DNA of 21,273 nt from Thiodiazotropha sp040507005. Its GTDB lineage: Bacteria; Pseudomonadota; Gammaproteobacteria; Chromatiales; Chromatiaceae. The DNA lies in assembly GCA_040507005.1 (NCBI GenBank), contig JBEVVS010000014.1, positions 1 through 21,273 on the forward strand, given 5' to 3'. Under the pieces are notes generated by a model that made no database searches, had not been told where the DNA came from, and saw nothing but the letters and a program-made list of their open reading frames with translations. The stretch's first letter is position 1; each line of letters opens with the position of its first letter. Below are positions 14,420-21,154 of the stretch, one piece after another. A program made the position numbers and the translations under genes.

Positions 14420-15126
14420 TCAGGGTCTGCCTGACTTGGATAGTACTGCTATCCGTCCTGGTGCCGCAAAAGGAGATGCTTGCTGACGAGAGTCGGGCCG
14501 GACTCCTAAAGTTTGCTGTCCAGGAGGCGAACGGTAATCAGGTGACACGCCGGCTGCTGGTGACACCGAAAATGTTGCGCATTGAGCAACTAGGGCAGGA
14601 TAAGGGTTATATTCTCTATGACAGAGAGGCGATGACCATCTATAGCGTTACCCCGGAGGAGCGATCGATCCTGGTTATCCAGCCTCAACCCGAGAGTGTG
14701 CAACCCCCCCAGGGGATGAGACTGAAAGTGGAACGGCTGGCCGACTTCGATGGCCCCGCAATCGGCGGTAACAAACCGCAACACTGGCGCCTGATTGTGA
14801 ATGATACAACCTGCCGCAACGTGATTCTGGTGCCGGGCTTGATGCTGGATGCACTCAAGGCCTATGGGGATTATTTAGCCCTTCTGGCGAATCAACACTA
14901 CCTCAGCCTGGGTGCCATTCCCGACGAATATCGCGATTCATGCGACGATGCAATTCATGTTTTCGCCCCGGACCTGCTATTGAAGAAAGGACTGCCCATC
15001 CGGGTGTGGGACCAGCTCGGTAATCGGGAAAGGTTGCTGGACTATGCCAGCCGGTATCAGGTCAGCTCCAGTCTATTCCAATTGCCTGCAGACTATGAAT
15101 TTGTGCCCATGAGGAGTGTGCCTTGA
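14404..15126 (+). CDS. Secreted hypothetical protein (240 aa)
   Basis: I do not recognise a named family. The N-terminus MCGRLIRVCLTWIVLLSVLVPQ followed by a polar stretch is a likely signal peptide or membrane anchor, placing the protein in the periplasm. The front half alternates beta strands (VTRRLLVTPKMLRIEQL, YILYDREAMTIYSVTPEERSILVI), loosely like DUF4412-type domains. The back half is more helical and has two cysteines (TTCRNV, DSCDDA) that could pair. The ATG at 14404 overlaps the end of the DUF455 gene by 16 bases. A longer in-frame start at 14332 would lie deep inside that gene and remove the signal from the N-terminus, so it is not used. The gene ends 33 bases from the convergent lpxH. 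Confidence 0.7.
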   Translation: MCGRLIRVCLTWIVLLSVLVPQKEMLADESRAGLLKFAVQEANGNQVTRRLLVTPKMLRIEQLGQDKGYILYDREAMTIYSVTPEERSILVIQPQPESVQPPQGMRLKVERLADFDGPAIGGNKPQHWRLIVNDTTCRNVILVPGLMLDALKAYGDYLALLANQHYLSLGAIPDEYRDSCDDAIHVFAPDLLLKKGLPIRVWDQLGNRERLLDYASRYQVSSSLFQLPADYEFVPMRSVP

Positions 15127-15159
15127 CGGGTTCTGTTCGGGGCGGTTCAGTGTTTGTCT

Positions 15160-15885
15160 TTATGTGAATGTCTCTCTGCTCAAACCATCAGCTGTGATAC
15201 AGAGCATCTCCCCGTGATCCTTATGCCATTCAGCCAATACGTGCCGGTAACGGGATTGGCCCGCGAGCTCGATGAGATGGTCCCCCGGTCGATGGGTATG
15301 GCCGTGGATCAAACGTTCGGCCTGGTACTCGCTGAGATAGGACGCAACAGTCTCCTGATTGACGTCCATGATCGATTCCGGTTTCAGTGATTTGGCCTCG
15401 CCACTCCCGGCCCGGTAGCTGTTTGCCAGGGTCAGCCGATGTTGAATCGATTGCGAGAGCATGTGCTTGATAGTCTCCGGATCACGTATTTCGCGACGAA
15501 ATTCCATATAGTCGTGATCATCGGTGCACAACAGATCGCCATGCATCAGCAGGGTTGGAGTGCCGTACAGATCCAGCCGGGTAGGGTCCTGCAACAGCCT
15601 GGCCCCGGTCTCCCGGCAAAACTCCTCTCCAATAAGGAAATCCCTGTTGCCATGCATCAACCACAAGCGGGTGCCGGATTGGCTGAGTCGTGCCATGGCC
15701 TGCTTTATGGTTGGGATGGGCGGGGCCGCATAGTCATCCCCCACCCAGGCATCGAACAGGTCGCCCAGGATATAGAGATGGTCAGCCTTCGGGGCACGGT
15801 CTGTAAGGAAACGAAGGAATAGCTGCACCCTGTCCGTCTGCTCGATGGACAGGTGCAGATCAGAGATGAACAGCTGTTGGGTCAC
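15160..15885 (-). CDS. lpxH: UDP-2,3-diacylglucosamine diphosphatase LpxH
   Basis: LpxH hydrolyses UDP-2,3-diacylglucosamine to lipid X and UMP at the cytoplasmic membrane face, the fourth step of lipid A synthesis. The 241 residues carry the full calcineurin-like metal site: D9/H11 (ISDLHLS), D42 (GDLFDAWVGDD), N80-R81-D82 (HGNRD), H115 (HGD) and the closing H194-G-H196-T-H198. The length matches E. coli LpxH (240). The start is GTG, overlapping the stop of ppiB as GTGA, which points to translational coupling. A cyclophilin gene is often next to lpxH in gammaproteobacteria (E. coli has ppiB-lpxH). Confidence 0.95.
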   Translation of the reverse strand: MTQQLFISDLHLSIEQTDRVQLFLRFLTDRAPKADHLYILGDLFDAWVGDDYAAPPIPTIKQAMARLSQSGTRLWLMHGNRDFLIGEEFCRETGARLLQDPTRLDLYGTPTLLMHGDLLCTDDHDYMEFRREIRDPETIKHMLSQSIQHRLTLANSYRAGSGEAKSLKPESIMDVNQETVASYLSEYQAERLIHGHTHRPGDHLIELAGQSRYRHVLAEWHKDHGEMLCITADGLSRETFT

Positions 15886-16370
15886 TCAGAGATTTCAGCC
15901 TTCTCGATAACGATGTCCTCCACCGGCACATCCTGGTGTCCTGCCTGGGTGGTGGTTTCCGTGCCTTTGATCTGATTGACCACATCCATGCCGCTGGTGA
16001 CCTTGCCGAAGACGCAGTAGCCCCAACCATCCTGACCCGGGTGATCGAGGAATTTGTTATTCGCCACATTGATGAAGAATTGCGCGGTGGCGGAATGGGG
16101 TTCCATGGTGCGCGCCATGGCGATGGTGCCAATCTCGTTTGAGAGGCCGTTCTTGGCCTCATTCTCGATCGGCTCGCCGGTCTGTTTCTGGATCATGCCG
16201 GGCAGAAAGCCACCCCCCTGGATCATGAAATTATCGATGACCCGATGAAAGATGGTGCCGTCGAAGAAGCCGTCCTGCACATATTGTTTGAAGTTTTCGC
16301 AGGTTTTCGGGGCATTGGCCTCGTCCAGTTCGATGACGATGGGGCCGAGATTTGTAGTCAATGTGATCAT
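15882..16370 (-). CDS. ppiB: Cytosolic peptidyl-prolyl cis-trans isomerase B (cyclophilin)
   Basis: A 162-residue cyclophilin without a signal peptide, catalysing cis-trans isomerisation of Xaa-Pro bonds in the cytosol. Catalytic and core motifs are intact: FHRVIDNFMIQGGGF (about 41-55), GTIAMARTMEPHSATAQFFINV and GWGYCVFGKV. The size is that of E. coli PpiB (164). The ATG is preceded by AGGA at about seven bases. Its TGA overlaps the lpxH GTG start by four bases. A secreted cyclophilin gene lies 38 bases upstream on the same strand, and the two proteins are strongly similar, suggesting a tandem duplication followed by gain or loss of a signal peptide. Confidence 0.95.
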   Translation of the reverse strand: MITLTTNLGPIVIELDEANAPKTCENFKQYVQDGFFDGTIFHRVIDNFMIQGGGFLPGMIQKQTGEPIENEAKNGLSNEIGTIAMARTMEPHSATAQFFINVANNKFLDHPGQDGWGYCVFGKVTSGMDVVNQIKGTETTTQAGHQDVPVEDIVIEKAEISE

Positions 16371-16408
16371 GGAATGTCCTGTTTGCAGTAGCTTGAGTGT
16401 AAATAGGT

Positions 16409-16978
16409 TTATTCGAGAATGGTGACCTTCTCGATAACGATGGGAGTTTTGGGCACATCGCGCATGACTGCGCTAACACCGACAGGTTGTTCGGCAATTG
16501 CGTCTACAATCTCCATGCCCTTGGTGACTTCACCAAACACGGCATAACCCCATCCGTCTTGTCCGGGGTAATCGAGAAACTTGTTGTCTCTGTGGTTGAT
16601 GAAGAACTGGGCCGTCGCTGAATGAGGTGCGGAGGTTCGTGCCATGGCGATGGTGCCGCGTCTGTTTTTCAAGCCGTTCTTGGCTTCATTTTCCACCGGC
16701 TCCCGGGTCTGTTTCTTATCCATGGTTTCGGTGAAGCCTCCTCCCTGGATCATGAACTCTTTGATGACCCGGTGGAATATGGTGCCGTCGTAGAAACCAT
16801 CTCGTACATACTGTTCGAAATTGGCGACTGTTTTTGGCGCCTTCTCTCTGTTTAGTGATAAACCGATTTCGCCCATGGAAGTCTTCATCAACACCTGCAC
16901 CTCGTCAGCCCAGGCATTGGCGGACAAAAATGTCAGGAACAACAGGCATGATAGTAGGATGGGGGGTGATTTTTTCAT
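16409..16978 (-). CDS. ppiA: Periplasmic peptidyl-prolyl cis-trans isomerase A (cyclophilin)
   Basis: A 189-residue cyclophilin with a Sec signal peptide (MKKSPPILLSCLLFLTFL, cleaved after ANAWA near 24), so it acts on periplasmic proteins. The body has FHRVIKEFMIQGGGF, GTIAMARTSAPHSATAQFFIN and GWGYAVFGEV, the same motifs as the neighbouring PpiB. The internal ATG at 16978 is taken as the start because it puts the signal peptide at the N-terminus; an upstream in-frame start at 17014 would add 12 polar residues. It is the first gene of a ppiA-ppiB-lpxH minus-strand cluster. Confidence 0.92.
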   Translation of the reverse strand: MKKSPPILLSCLLFLTFLSANAWADEVQVLMKTSMGEIGLSLNREKAPKTVANFEQYVRDGFYDGTIFHRVIKEFMIQGGGFTETMDKKQTREPVENEAKNGLKNRRGTIAMARTSAPHSATAQFFINHRDNKFLDYPGQDGWGYAVFGEVTKGMEIVDAIAEQPVGVSAVMRDVPKTPIVIEKVTILE

Positions 16979-17093
16979 GGCATCCTCATGGTTAGTGCTT
17001 TCCAGTCGCTGCATGATAACGGTTCGCTGGCGCCTTAAAAAGGGGGTATGGGTCTATTTGCAAGGCCCGGCTGAAGGTTGTTGCAACAAATAA

Positions 17094-17121
17094 AAAAGCC
17101 ATGCTGTTCGGCATGGCTTTT
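17094..17121 (-). terminator. Intrinsic terminator after the cytochrome lipoprotein gene
   Basis: GCCATGC (17098-17104) pairs with GCATGGC (17111-17117) around the loop TGTTCG, extended by four A:T pairs. On the minus strand the stem is followed by a T-run and AT-rich sequence (17092-17097 read in reverse). It lies about 29 bases past the stop of the minus-strand cytochrome gene at 17150 and upstream of ppiA, so it separates the two units. Confidence 0.85.
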
Positions 17122-17149
17122 CATCTGTTGAATATAGGGTTATTTGAGG

Positions 17150-17530
17150 TCAGTTGTTTTGAGCACCCTGAGCAATCCAGTTTTCGATCATGGCGATCTC
17201 CATTTCACTTAGTGCTTCCTTGCCATGGGGCATGCGAATCGATGGATCAACCTTGCCGGCAACCAGACGATAAAACGAGCTGGAAAGCGGGTCGCCGGCC
17301 ACCACCACAGGACCAAACTTGGTGCCCTTCATCAGGCTTGCATAGTTCTCGGTGATAAAACCGCTAGCCTCAGCACCTGCCCCCCCGGGTAGATGACACT
17401 CAGTGCAATATTTGTCGACCAATGGTTTGACCTCTGACTTGAAACTGACCGGTGCCGGTCCGGCACTGCAACCTGCTAACAGTGAAGCGCAGAGTGCCGA
17501 TGAAAGTAAGAGGGTCGTGCTACTAGACAT
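17150..17530 (-). CDS. Lipoprotein c-type cytochrome (single CXXCH)
   Basis: The 126-residue protein begins with a lipoprotein signal, lipobox LLAGC with Cys21, so it is tethered to a membrane on the periplasmic side. One haem c site is present, C42-T-E-C45-H46 (KYCTECHLPGG), with Met100 in RMPHGK as a plausible sixth ligand. The layout (VKPLVDKYCTECH, a middle SLMKGTKFGPVVVAGDP..SSFYRLV, then RMPHG and IENWIAQGA) resembles the small cytochrome domains of the planctomycete-type/COG2010 group. It would shuttle electrons, partner unknown. The ATG has a strong AAGGAG seven bases upstream. It is followed by its own terminator and is 166 bases from the next cytochrome gene upstream. Confidence 0.87.
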   Translation of the reverse strand: MSSSTTLLLSSALCASLLAGCSAGPAPVSFKSEVKPLVDKYCTECHLPGGAGAEASGFITENYASLMKGTKFGPVVVAGDPLSSSFYRLVAGKVDPSIRMPHGKEALSEMEIAMIENWIAQGAQNN

Positions 17531-17696
17531 GGATGTGCTCCTTAAAGAATCTATTTATAGGATTGACTGTTATTACCGCGCACAGTAATCCACTTGGTAT
17601 ATCCAACCTGAAGTACTACCTTTCCATTATAAGGAAGAATAATTTTGCCTGCATACCCAAAATATGCAGAAGGGTTCATCGGAGCAAAGACGACAC

Positions 17697-18014
17697 CTAT
17701 TTAAGGGTCATCACCCAGTTGACCACACCCTTTATATCGTCCAGGCTCGCCTGACTGGGAGGCATGGCGACGCTACCCCAAACCAGGGGTTCACCAGGTG
17801 TACTGCCTGCCTTCACCTTTGCCGCGAGGCGGTCGACAGCCCCGGCATCACCGCTGTATTTTGCAGCCACATCCTTGAAGGCCGGACCAACCAGTTTGGC
17901 GTCGGCTTTGTGGCAACCAAGGCAACCCGAGCGCATGGCCAGGGTCTGATCAGCCACTACACCTTGGGTAAAGAGTGTTGCCATAATCATTGAAGCAATT
18001 GCGATTTTGCGCAT
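17697..18014 (-). CDS. Periplasmic class I cytochrome c (c551/c552-like)
   Basis: A 105-residue soluble cytochrome with a signal peptide of about 22 residues (MRKIAIASMIMATLFTQGVVA). The mature part begins DQTLAMRSGCLGCHKADAK, giving haem ligands C31/C34/H35, and ends in the class I pattern WGSVAMPPS (Met84 as sixth ligand) and VVNWVMTLK. This is the size and layout of cytochrome c551/c552, mobile electron carriers between bc1-type complexes or periplasmic oxidases and terminal oxidases. The ATG at 18014 is used because it follows GGAG and starts the signal peptide; a longer frame to 18095 adds 27 unlikely residues. Confidence 0.9.
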   Translation of the reverse strand: MRKIAIASMIMATLFTQGVVADQTLAMRSGCLGCHKADAKLVGPAFKDVAAKYSGDAGAVDRLAAKVKAGSTPGEPLVWGSVAMPPSQASLDDIKGVVNWVMTLK

Positions 18015-18357
18015 CAGAGAACTCCAAAACAGTTTTGTACCGGTCATACCGATGTGTGACACGCCGGCAGCTGACCCTATTAAATCTACATACACTGTGT
18101 CGGGAGACGCCGCAGATTCTTTAGCACTCTACGCGCTGACAGGGTTGAGGCTCATATAAATAGGTGAAAGAGCCATTTTTCGTTTGAAAATCTCTACTTG
18201 CAGCTGTCGCTTTTGATAAATCTCACCAACCCCCCCGAAGTCATTACTTTGGGCAGATATTTTTCTGAACATCGGTAAATTTACTCAAGAGTTTCCCTAT
18301 GTTGCCGAGAAATAGAGACAGATACCCAGTTTGTTTCATTTGAGAGAAGGTTTGACC
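18015..18357. other. Divergent intergenic region between cytochrome c551 and the chemoreceptor
   Basis: These 343 bp separate a leftward cytochrome gene from the rightward chemoreceptor gene. The right part holds the sigma-28 promoter described separately. The rest is AT-rich with no gene-like frame and no hairpin or repeat strong enough to name; the cytochrome promoter must lie near 18030-18120 but is not recognisable by eye. Confidence 0.6.
18285..18311 (+). promoter_or_regulatory. FliA (sigma-28) flagellar-class promoter of the chemoreceptor
   Basis: TCAAGAGT (18285-18292), 11 bases, then GCCGAGAA (18304-18311). The -10 element matches the enterobacterial GCCGATAA in seven of eight positions, and the spacing is exact. 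The TCAAG -35 is the form used by FliA in Pseudomonas. Transcription would start about 40 bases upstream of the ATG at 18358. This places the receptor in the late flagellar regulon. Confidence 0.7.
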
Positions 18358-19965
18358 ATGAGTAAGTACATCTCGGTGCAGTGGAAGATTCTGACCCCGA
18401 TGGCCCTGATTTTTATACTCATTATGTCAGTTGTAACCATCTATTCCGCACAACAGCAAAAGGACCGACTGTTAAGACTGACGGAGAATCAGATATTCGA
18501 TGTGCTGCATGGTTACCTCGACAGTATGAATGCCATGATGTTTACGGGGACCATGGGCAACAGGGAGATGTTGAAACAGAAGATCGAAAAACGCGACGGT
18601 GTGTTGGAAGTACGCATGCTGCGCGGAGAGGCGGTAAACAAGACGTTTGGCCCAGGATTCGATCATGAGAAACCCTTGGACGACCTTGATAAGCGTGCCT
18701 TGAATGGTGAGCAGATTATTCAAGTGGAGGAGATCAAAGGTGAGCGGATTGTCACCATTATCGAGCCCTTTGCCGCCGTATCCGACCGAAACGGTACCAA
18801 CTGTTTGACCTGTCATGCGTTGCCGGAAGGGACGATCCTGGGTGCAGGCAGGCTGACATTCTCTCTGGGAGAGCGGGATAAGGCGATCGATCACGAGCTG
18901 CTCATCAGCGCTGCGATCAACTTTCTTGTGCTACTGGCCGGACTTTTCATTATCAACATAATCATGCGCAAAGTTGTGATCAAGCCACTGTATGGTCTGC
19001 GCAGCACCATGGAGCAAATCGGTGCGGATGCGGATCTGCGTCCACGGGTCACCCTCGGCGCCAATGACGAGTTTCATCAGGTGGGAACTGCGGTCAATAC
19101 CATGCTGGACAAGTTTCAGCCGACGATAACCGATCTGGCTCAGACCATGGATGGATTGGCAAACTCCGCTGAACAACTGGCAACGGTCACTAAGACCACC
19201 CGTGACGGGGTGGATCAGCAGGAGAAAGAGACCAGCCAACTGACGGTAGCGATTGGTGAGCTTACCCTGGCGGCTGAAGAGGTGGCGAAAAATGCGGCGG
19301 GCGCCGAACAGGCCGCTGTGGAGGCGAGATCCAATGCGGGAGACGGCAGTGACGTGGTCGCTCAGGTATCCGACTCCATCAAGCGACTGGCCAAGCGGGT
19401 TGACGATGCCGCCGTGGTGGTACGCCAACTGGCAGAGGGTACGCAAAGCATCGGACAGGTCTCTGAGTCGATCACCGCGATTGCCGAACAGACCAATTTG
19501 CTTGCCCTGAACGCGGCAATCGAGGCGGCGCGGGCCGGTGAGCAGGGGCGTGGATTTGCCGTGGTTGCCGACGAGGTCCGTAACCTGGCGCAGCGCACCC
19601 AGGAGGCGACCCATGAGATTCAGGATATCATCGAACAGTTGGTATCCGCCTCCAACCAGGCGGTGAAGGTGATGGATGGCAGCAAGAAAGAGGCCGACCA
19701 GAGCGTCAATGACTCCAACCGGGCCGGCGATGCCCTGGCCCAGATTGCCCACGCGGTGGAATCCATTAGTGAGATGAACTCCCTGATCGCCACAGCTGCC
19801 TCAGAGCAGACCTCCGTGGCCAGTGAGATCAACAAGAACATCATTGCCATCAATGAAGTCTCGCACCAGACAGCCGAGGGAACCTGTCGTACCCTCAAAG
19901 AGAGTGAAGAGGTCGCCCAGATCTCCGCTCAGCTGGATAAGATGGTCAATCAGTTCAAGGTTTGA
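18358..19965 (+). CDS. Methyl-accepting chemotaxis protein with a haem c-binding periplasmic sensor
   Basis: A 535-residue chemoreceptor. Transmembrane helices lie at about 11-31 and 183-203 and enclose a periplasmic sensor of about 150 residues. Near its end is a CXXCH site, C149-L-T-C152-H153, in NGTNCLTCHALPEG, so the sensor probably carries a covalent haem, as in the haem c PAS-type receptors of Geobacter. A HAMP domain follows (about 204-257), then the coiled-coil signalling domain with its tip IAEQTNLLALNAAIEAARAG and GRGFAVVADEVRNLAQRT (375 onward). No C-terminal CheR-tethering pentapeptide is seen (ends NQFKV). The ATG at 18358 follows AGAAGG; an in-frame start at 18331 is less likely. 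Ligand could be redox potential, O2, NO or CO. Confidence 0.9.
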   Translation: MSKYISVQWKILTPMALIFILIMSVVTIYSAQQQKDRLLRLTENQIFDVLHGYLDSMNAMMFTGTMGNREMLKQKIEKRDGVLEVRMLRGEAVNKTFGPGFDHEKPLDDLDKRALNGEQIIQVEEIKGERIVTIIEPFAAVSDRNGTNCLTCHALPEGTILGAGRLTFSLGERDKAIDHELLISAAINFLVLLAGLFIINIIMRKVVIKPLYGLRSTMEQIGADADLRPRVTLGANDEFHQVGTAVNTMLDKFQPTITDLAQTMDGLANSAEQLATVTKTTRDGVDQQEKETSQLTVAIGELTLAAEEVAKNAAGAEQAAVEARSNAGDGSDVVAQVSDSIKRLAKRVDDAAVVVRQLAEGTQSIGQVSESITAIAEQTNLLALNAAIEAARAGEQGRGFAVVADEVRNLAQRTQEATHEIQDIIEQLVSASNQAVKVMDGSKKEADQSVNDSNRAGDALAQIAHAVESISEMNSLIATAASEQTSVASEINKNIIAINEVSHQTAEGTCRTLKESEEVAQISAQLDKMVNQFKV

Positions 19966-19971
19966 TGGGTA

Positions 19972-20015
19972 GAATCGGGACCGCCCGGCGCGAGCCGGGT
20001 TAGGTCTCCCGATTC
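19972..20015. repeat. Nested hairpin between the chemoreceptor and hybE 3' ends
   Basis: GAATCGGGA (19972-19980) pairs perfectly with TCCCGATTC (20007-20015). Inside it CCCGGC and GCCGGG form a second six-pair stem closed by a GCGA tetraloop (19984-19999). The right arm overlaps the last codons of hybE. No T-tract follows on either strand, so it is at best a bidirectional, non-canonical terminator or an mRNA 3'-end stabiliser for two convergent genes. Confidence 0.65.
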
Positions 20016-20587
20016 AAACTTCCCTGCAGCAATTGGCGGCGAGTGATCAGCTTCTCTTCACTGCTCTGCATCGCCTCCGTGTCCTGTTCCGCAAGGGCAA
20101 AGCCGTCGATATCGACCTCAACCTCTTCTTCCCCTCTCAATATGCGTCCCAGCAGCTCTTCGTCGTAGGGATCTTCATCCGGTTCTTCCACTTCGACCAT
20201 CAGGGTCTGCATGAAGCTTCTTGCCGCCGCCAGGGCGTGCTCCTGATTGGCGAACTCATGCATCGGCGAGTAGAGGGAGTGGGTCTGGCAACGGCCGATA
20301 CCCTCGATCTCGTTGACCATGAACTTGTATCGGTTGGCAGGAAAGCGGTGCGGTTGCTTATCACCCAGTTTCATCTCGCTCCAATCCTCGTTTTCCGCCG
20401 GGAAGAGGATAAGGTTCATCATCCAGGGGGTGATGATGATGCCGACAACCCGTCCCTCGAACTCCTGGAAACCCAGGGTCTCAACCTTCAGCATGGGATT
20501 GAGCAGGGGAATGCCCTGCATCTGTTCGCTTTCGATCTGCTTGAAGACGTTCTCAATCTGCCGGGTCAGTGTTTCCAGTTCGGTCAT
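20000..20587 (-). CDS. hybE: [NiFe]-hydrogenase assembly chaperone HybE (HupJ/HoxT family)
   Basis: HybE-family proteins help assemble the large subunit and coordinate export of membrane-bound uptake [NiFe] hydrogenase. The 195-residue protein has the family core in its first half: QMQGIPLLNPMLKVETLGF (about 22-40) and GRVVGIIITPWMMNLILFP (about 45-63), then the SPMHEFANQEHALAAARSFM helix. The C-terminal third is very acidic (EEVEVDIDGF) and ends RRQLLQGSLNRET. The ATG at 20587 has GGGAG about six bases upstream; the longer frame to 20659 would run into a palindromic repeat and is rejected. It is downstream of hypC and a probable maturation protease, matching hup/hya gene order. Confidence 0.9.
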   Translation of the reverse strand: MTELETLTRQIENVFKQIESEQMQGIPLLNPMLKVETLGFQEFEGRVVGIIITPWMMNLILFPAENEDWSEMKLGDKQPHRFPANRYKFMVNEIEGIGRCQTHSLYSPMHEFANQEHALAAARSFMQTLMVEVEEPDEDPYDEELLGRILRGEEEVEVDIDGFALAEQDTEAMQSSEEKLITRRQLLQGSLNRET

Positions 20588-20635
20588 GTCGACTCCCAAA
20601 ATGAACACGGATGTTATGAACATCCCGTTATATGC

Positions 20636-20660
20636 GTAGGGTGCGGCTTGCCGCACCATT
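20636..20660. repeat. Palindromic repeat, GTAGGGTGCGGC type
   Basis: GGTGCGGC (20640-20647) and GCCGCACC (20650-20657) are perfect complements around TT, preceded by GTAG. It lies in the 96-bp gap between hypC and hybE. A degenerate copy of the same motif is found at 21022-21045 in the next gap upstream. It is similar to REP-like palindromes dispersed in many proteobacterial genomes. Confidence 0.7.
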
Positions 20661-20683
20661 GTGCCTCGATGTTCGGATCTGAA

Positions 20684-20956
20684 TCAGCCCTGGTTCATAT
20701 CCGGAAAGTAGTGATCCACATCGATCTCCTCTTCACCGCTCATGATGGCGCTGAGACCGTCCAGGGCCTGGTCGATCTGGCGGGCGTCCTGTTCAGTGAT
20801 CACCTCCCGGGCGGAGCCGAGAAAGGTCAGCAGCCAGGTCCCCACGGGCTGGGACCCGGTGAGCATCATATTGATCTGCTCCTCGCCGTTACGGGTGCGG
20901 CAGCGGGCGACAAAATCACCGGCCTCGATCACCTGGGCAGGGATGCCTACGCACAT
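20684..20956 (-). CDS. hypC: Hydrogenase maturation chaperone HypC/HupF family
   Basis: A 90-residue HypC-type protein. It starts MCVGIPAQV; the Cys2 exposed after Met removal is the residue that binds the Fe(CN)2CO precursor and the hydrogenase large subunit. The later GTWLLTFLGSAREVI segment and the DARQIDQALDGL helix are also typical of the family. The acidic tail (EEEIDVDHYFPDM) resembles HupF, the paralogue encoded inside hup operons, so it may be the dedicated HupF rather than the general HypC. The ATG has AGGA about eight bases upstream. It sits between the maturation protease fragment and hybE on the same strand. Confidence 0.92.
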   Translation of the reverse strand: MCVGIPAQVIEAGDFVARCRTRNGEEQINMMLTGSQPVGTWLLTFLGSAREVITEQDARQIDQALDGLSAIMSGEEEIDVDHYFPDMNQG

Positions 20957-20980
20957 TGTTGTTTCCTCGTTTATGAATGA

Positions 20981-21146
20981 GTCCGCAAATGAACGCGAAT
21001 TAACGCAAATATTTTAAATCTAGGATGCGGCAAGCTGCACCTACATCTGGTACGAACCGAATGTCTGTGTTTGACGATCGATCAACTGACCCTAACTGCA
21101 TCAAGACAAAAATCTTATTTGCGTTAATTCGCGTTCATTTGCGGAC
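20981..21146. repeat. Palindromic element with perfect 31-bp terminal inverted repeats
   Basis: Bases 20981-21011 (starting GTCCGCAAATGAACGCGAAT) are the exact reverse complement of 21116-21146, with 104 bases between. The arm is itself made of near-repeats (GCAAATGAACGC, GCGAATTAACGC). In the middle (21022-21045) is a degenerate copy of the GTAGGGTGCGGC-type palindrome. No coding capacity is present. The element fills almost all of the 198-bp gap between the probable maturation protease gene and hypC, starting 25 bases upstream of the hypC start codon. It looks like a non-autonomous mobile or REP-type unit, and as RNA it would form a long hairpin. Confidence 0.8.
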
Positions 21147-21154
21147 TGAAAATT

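Noticed and set aside
20033..20980. 315-codon plus-strand frame opposite hybE and hypC
   Set aside because: Both minus-strand genes have family motifs and ribosome binding sites; the long plus frame is antisense and crosses two genes and a repeat.
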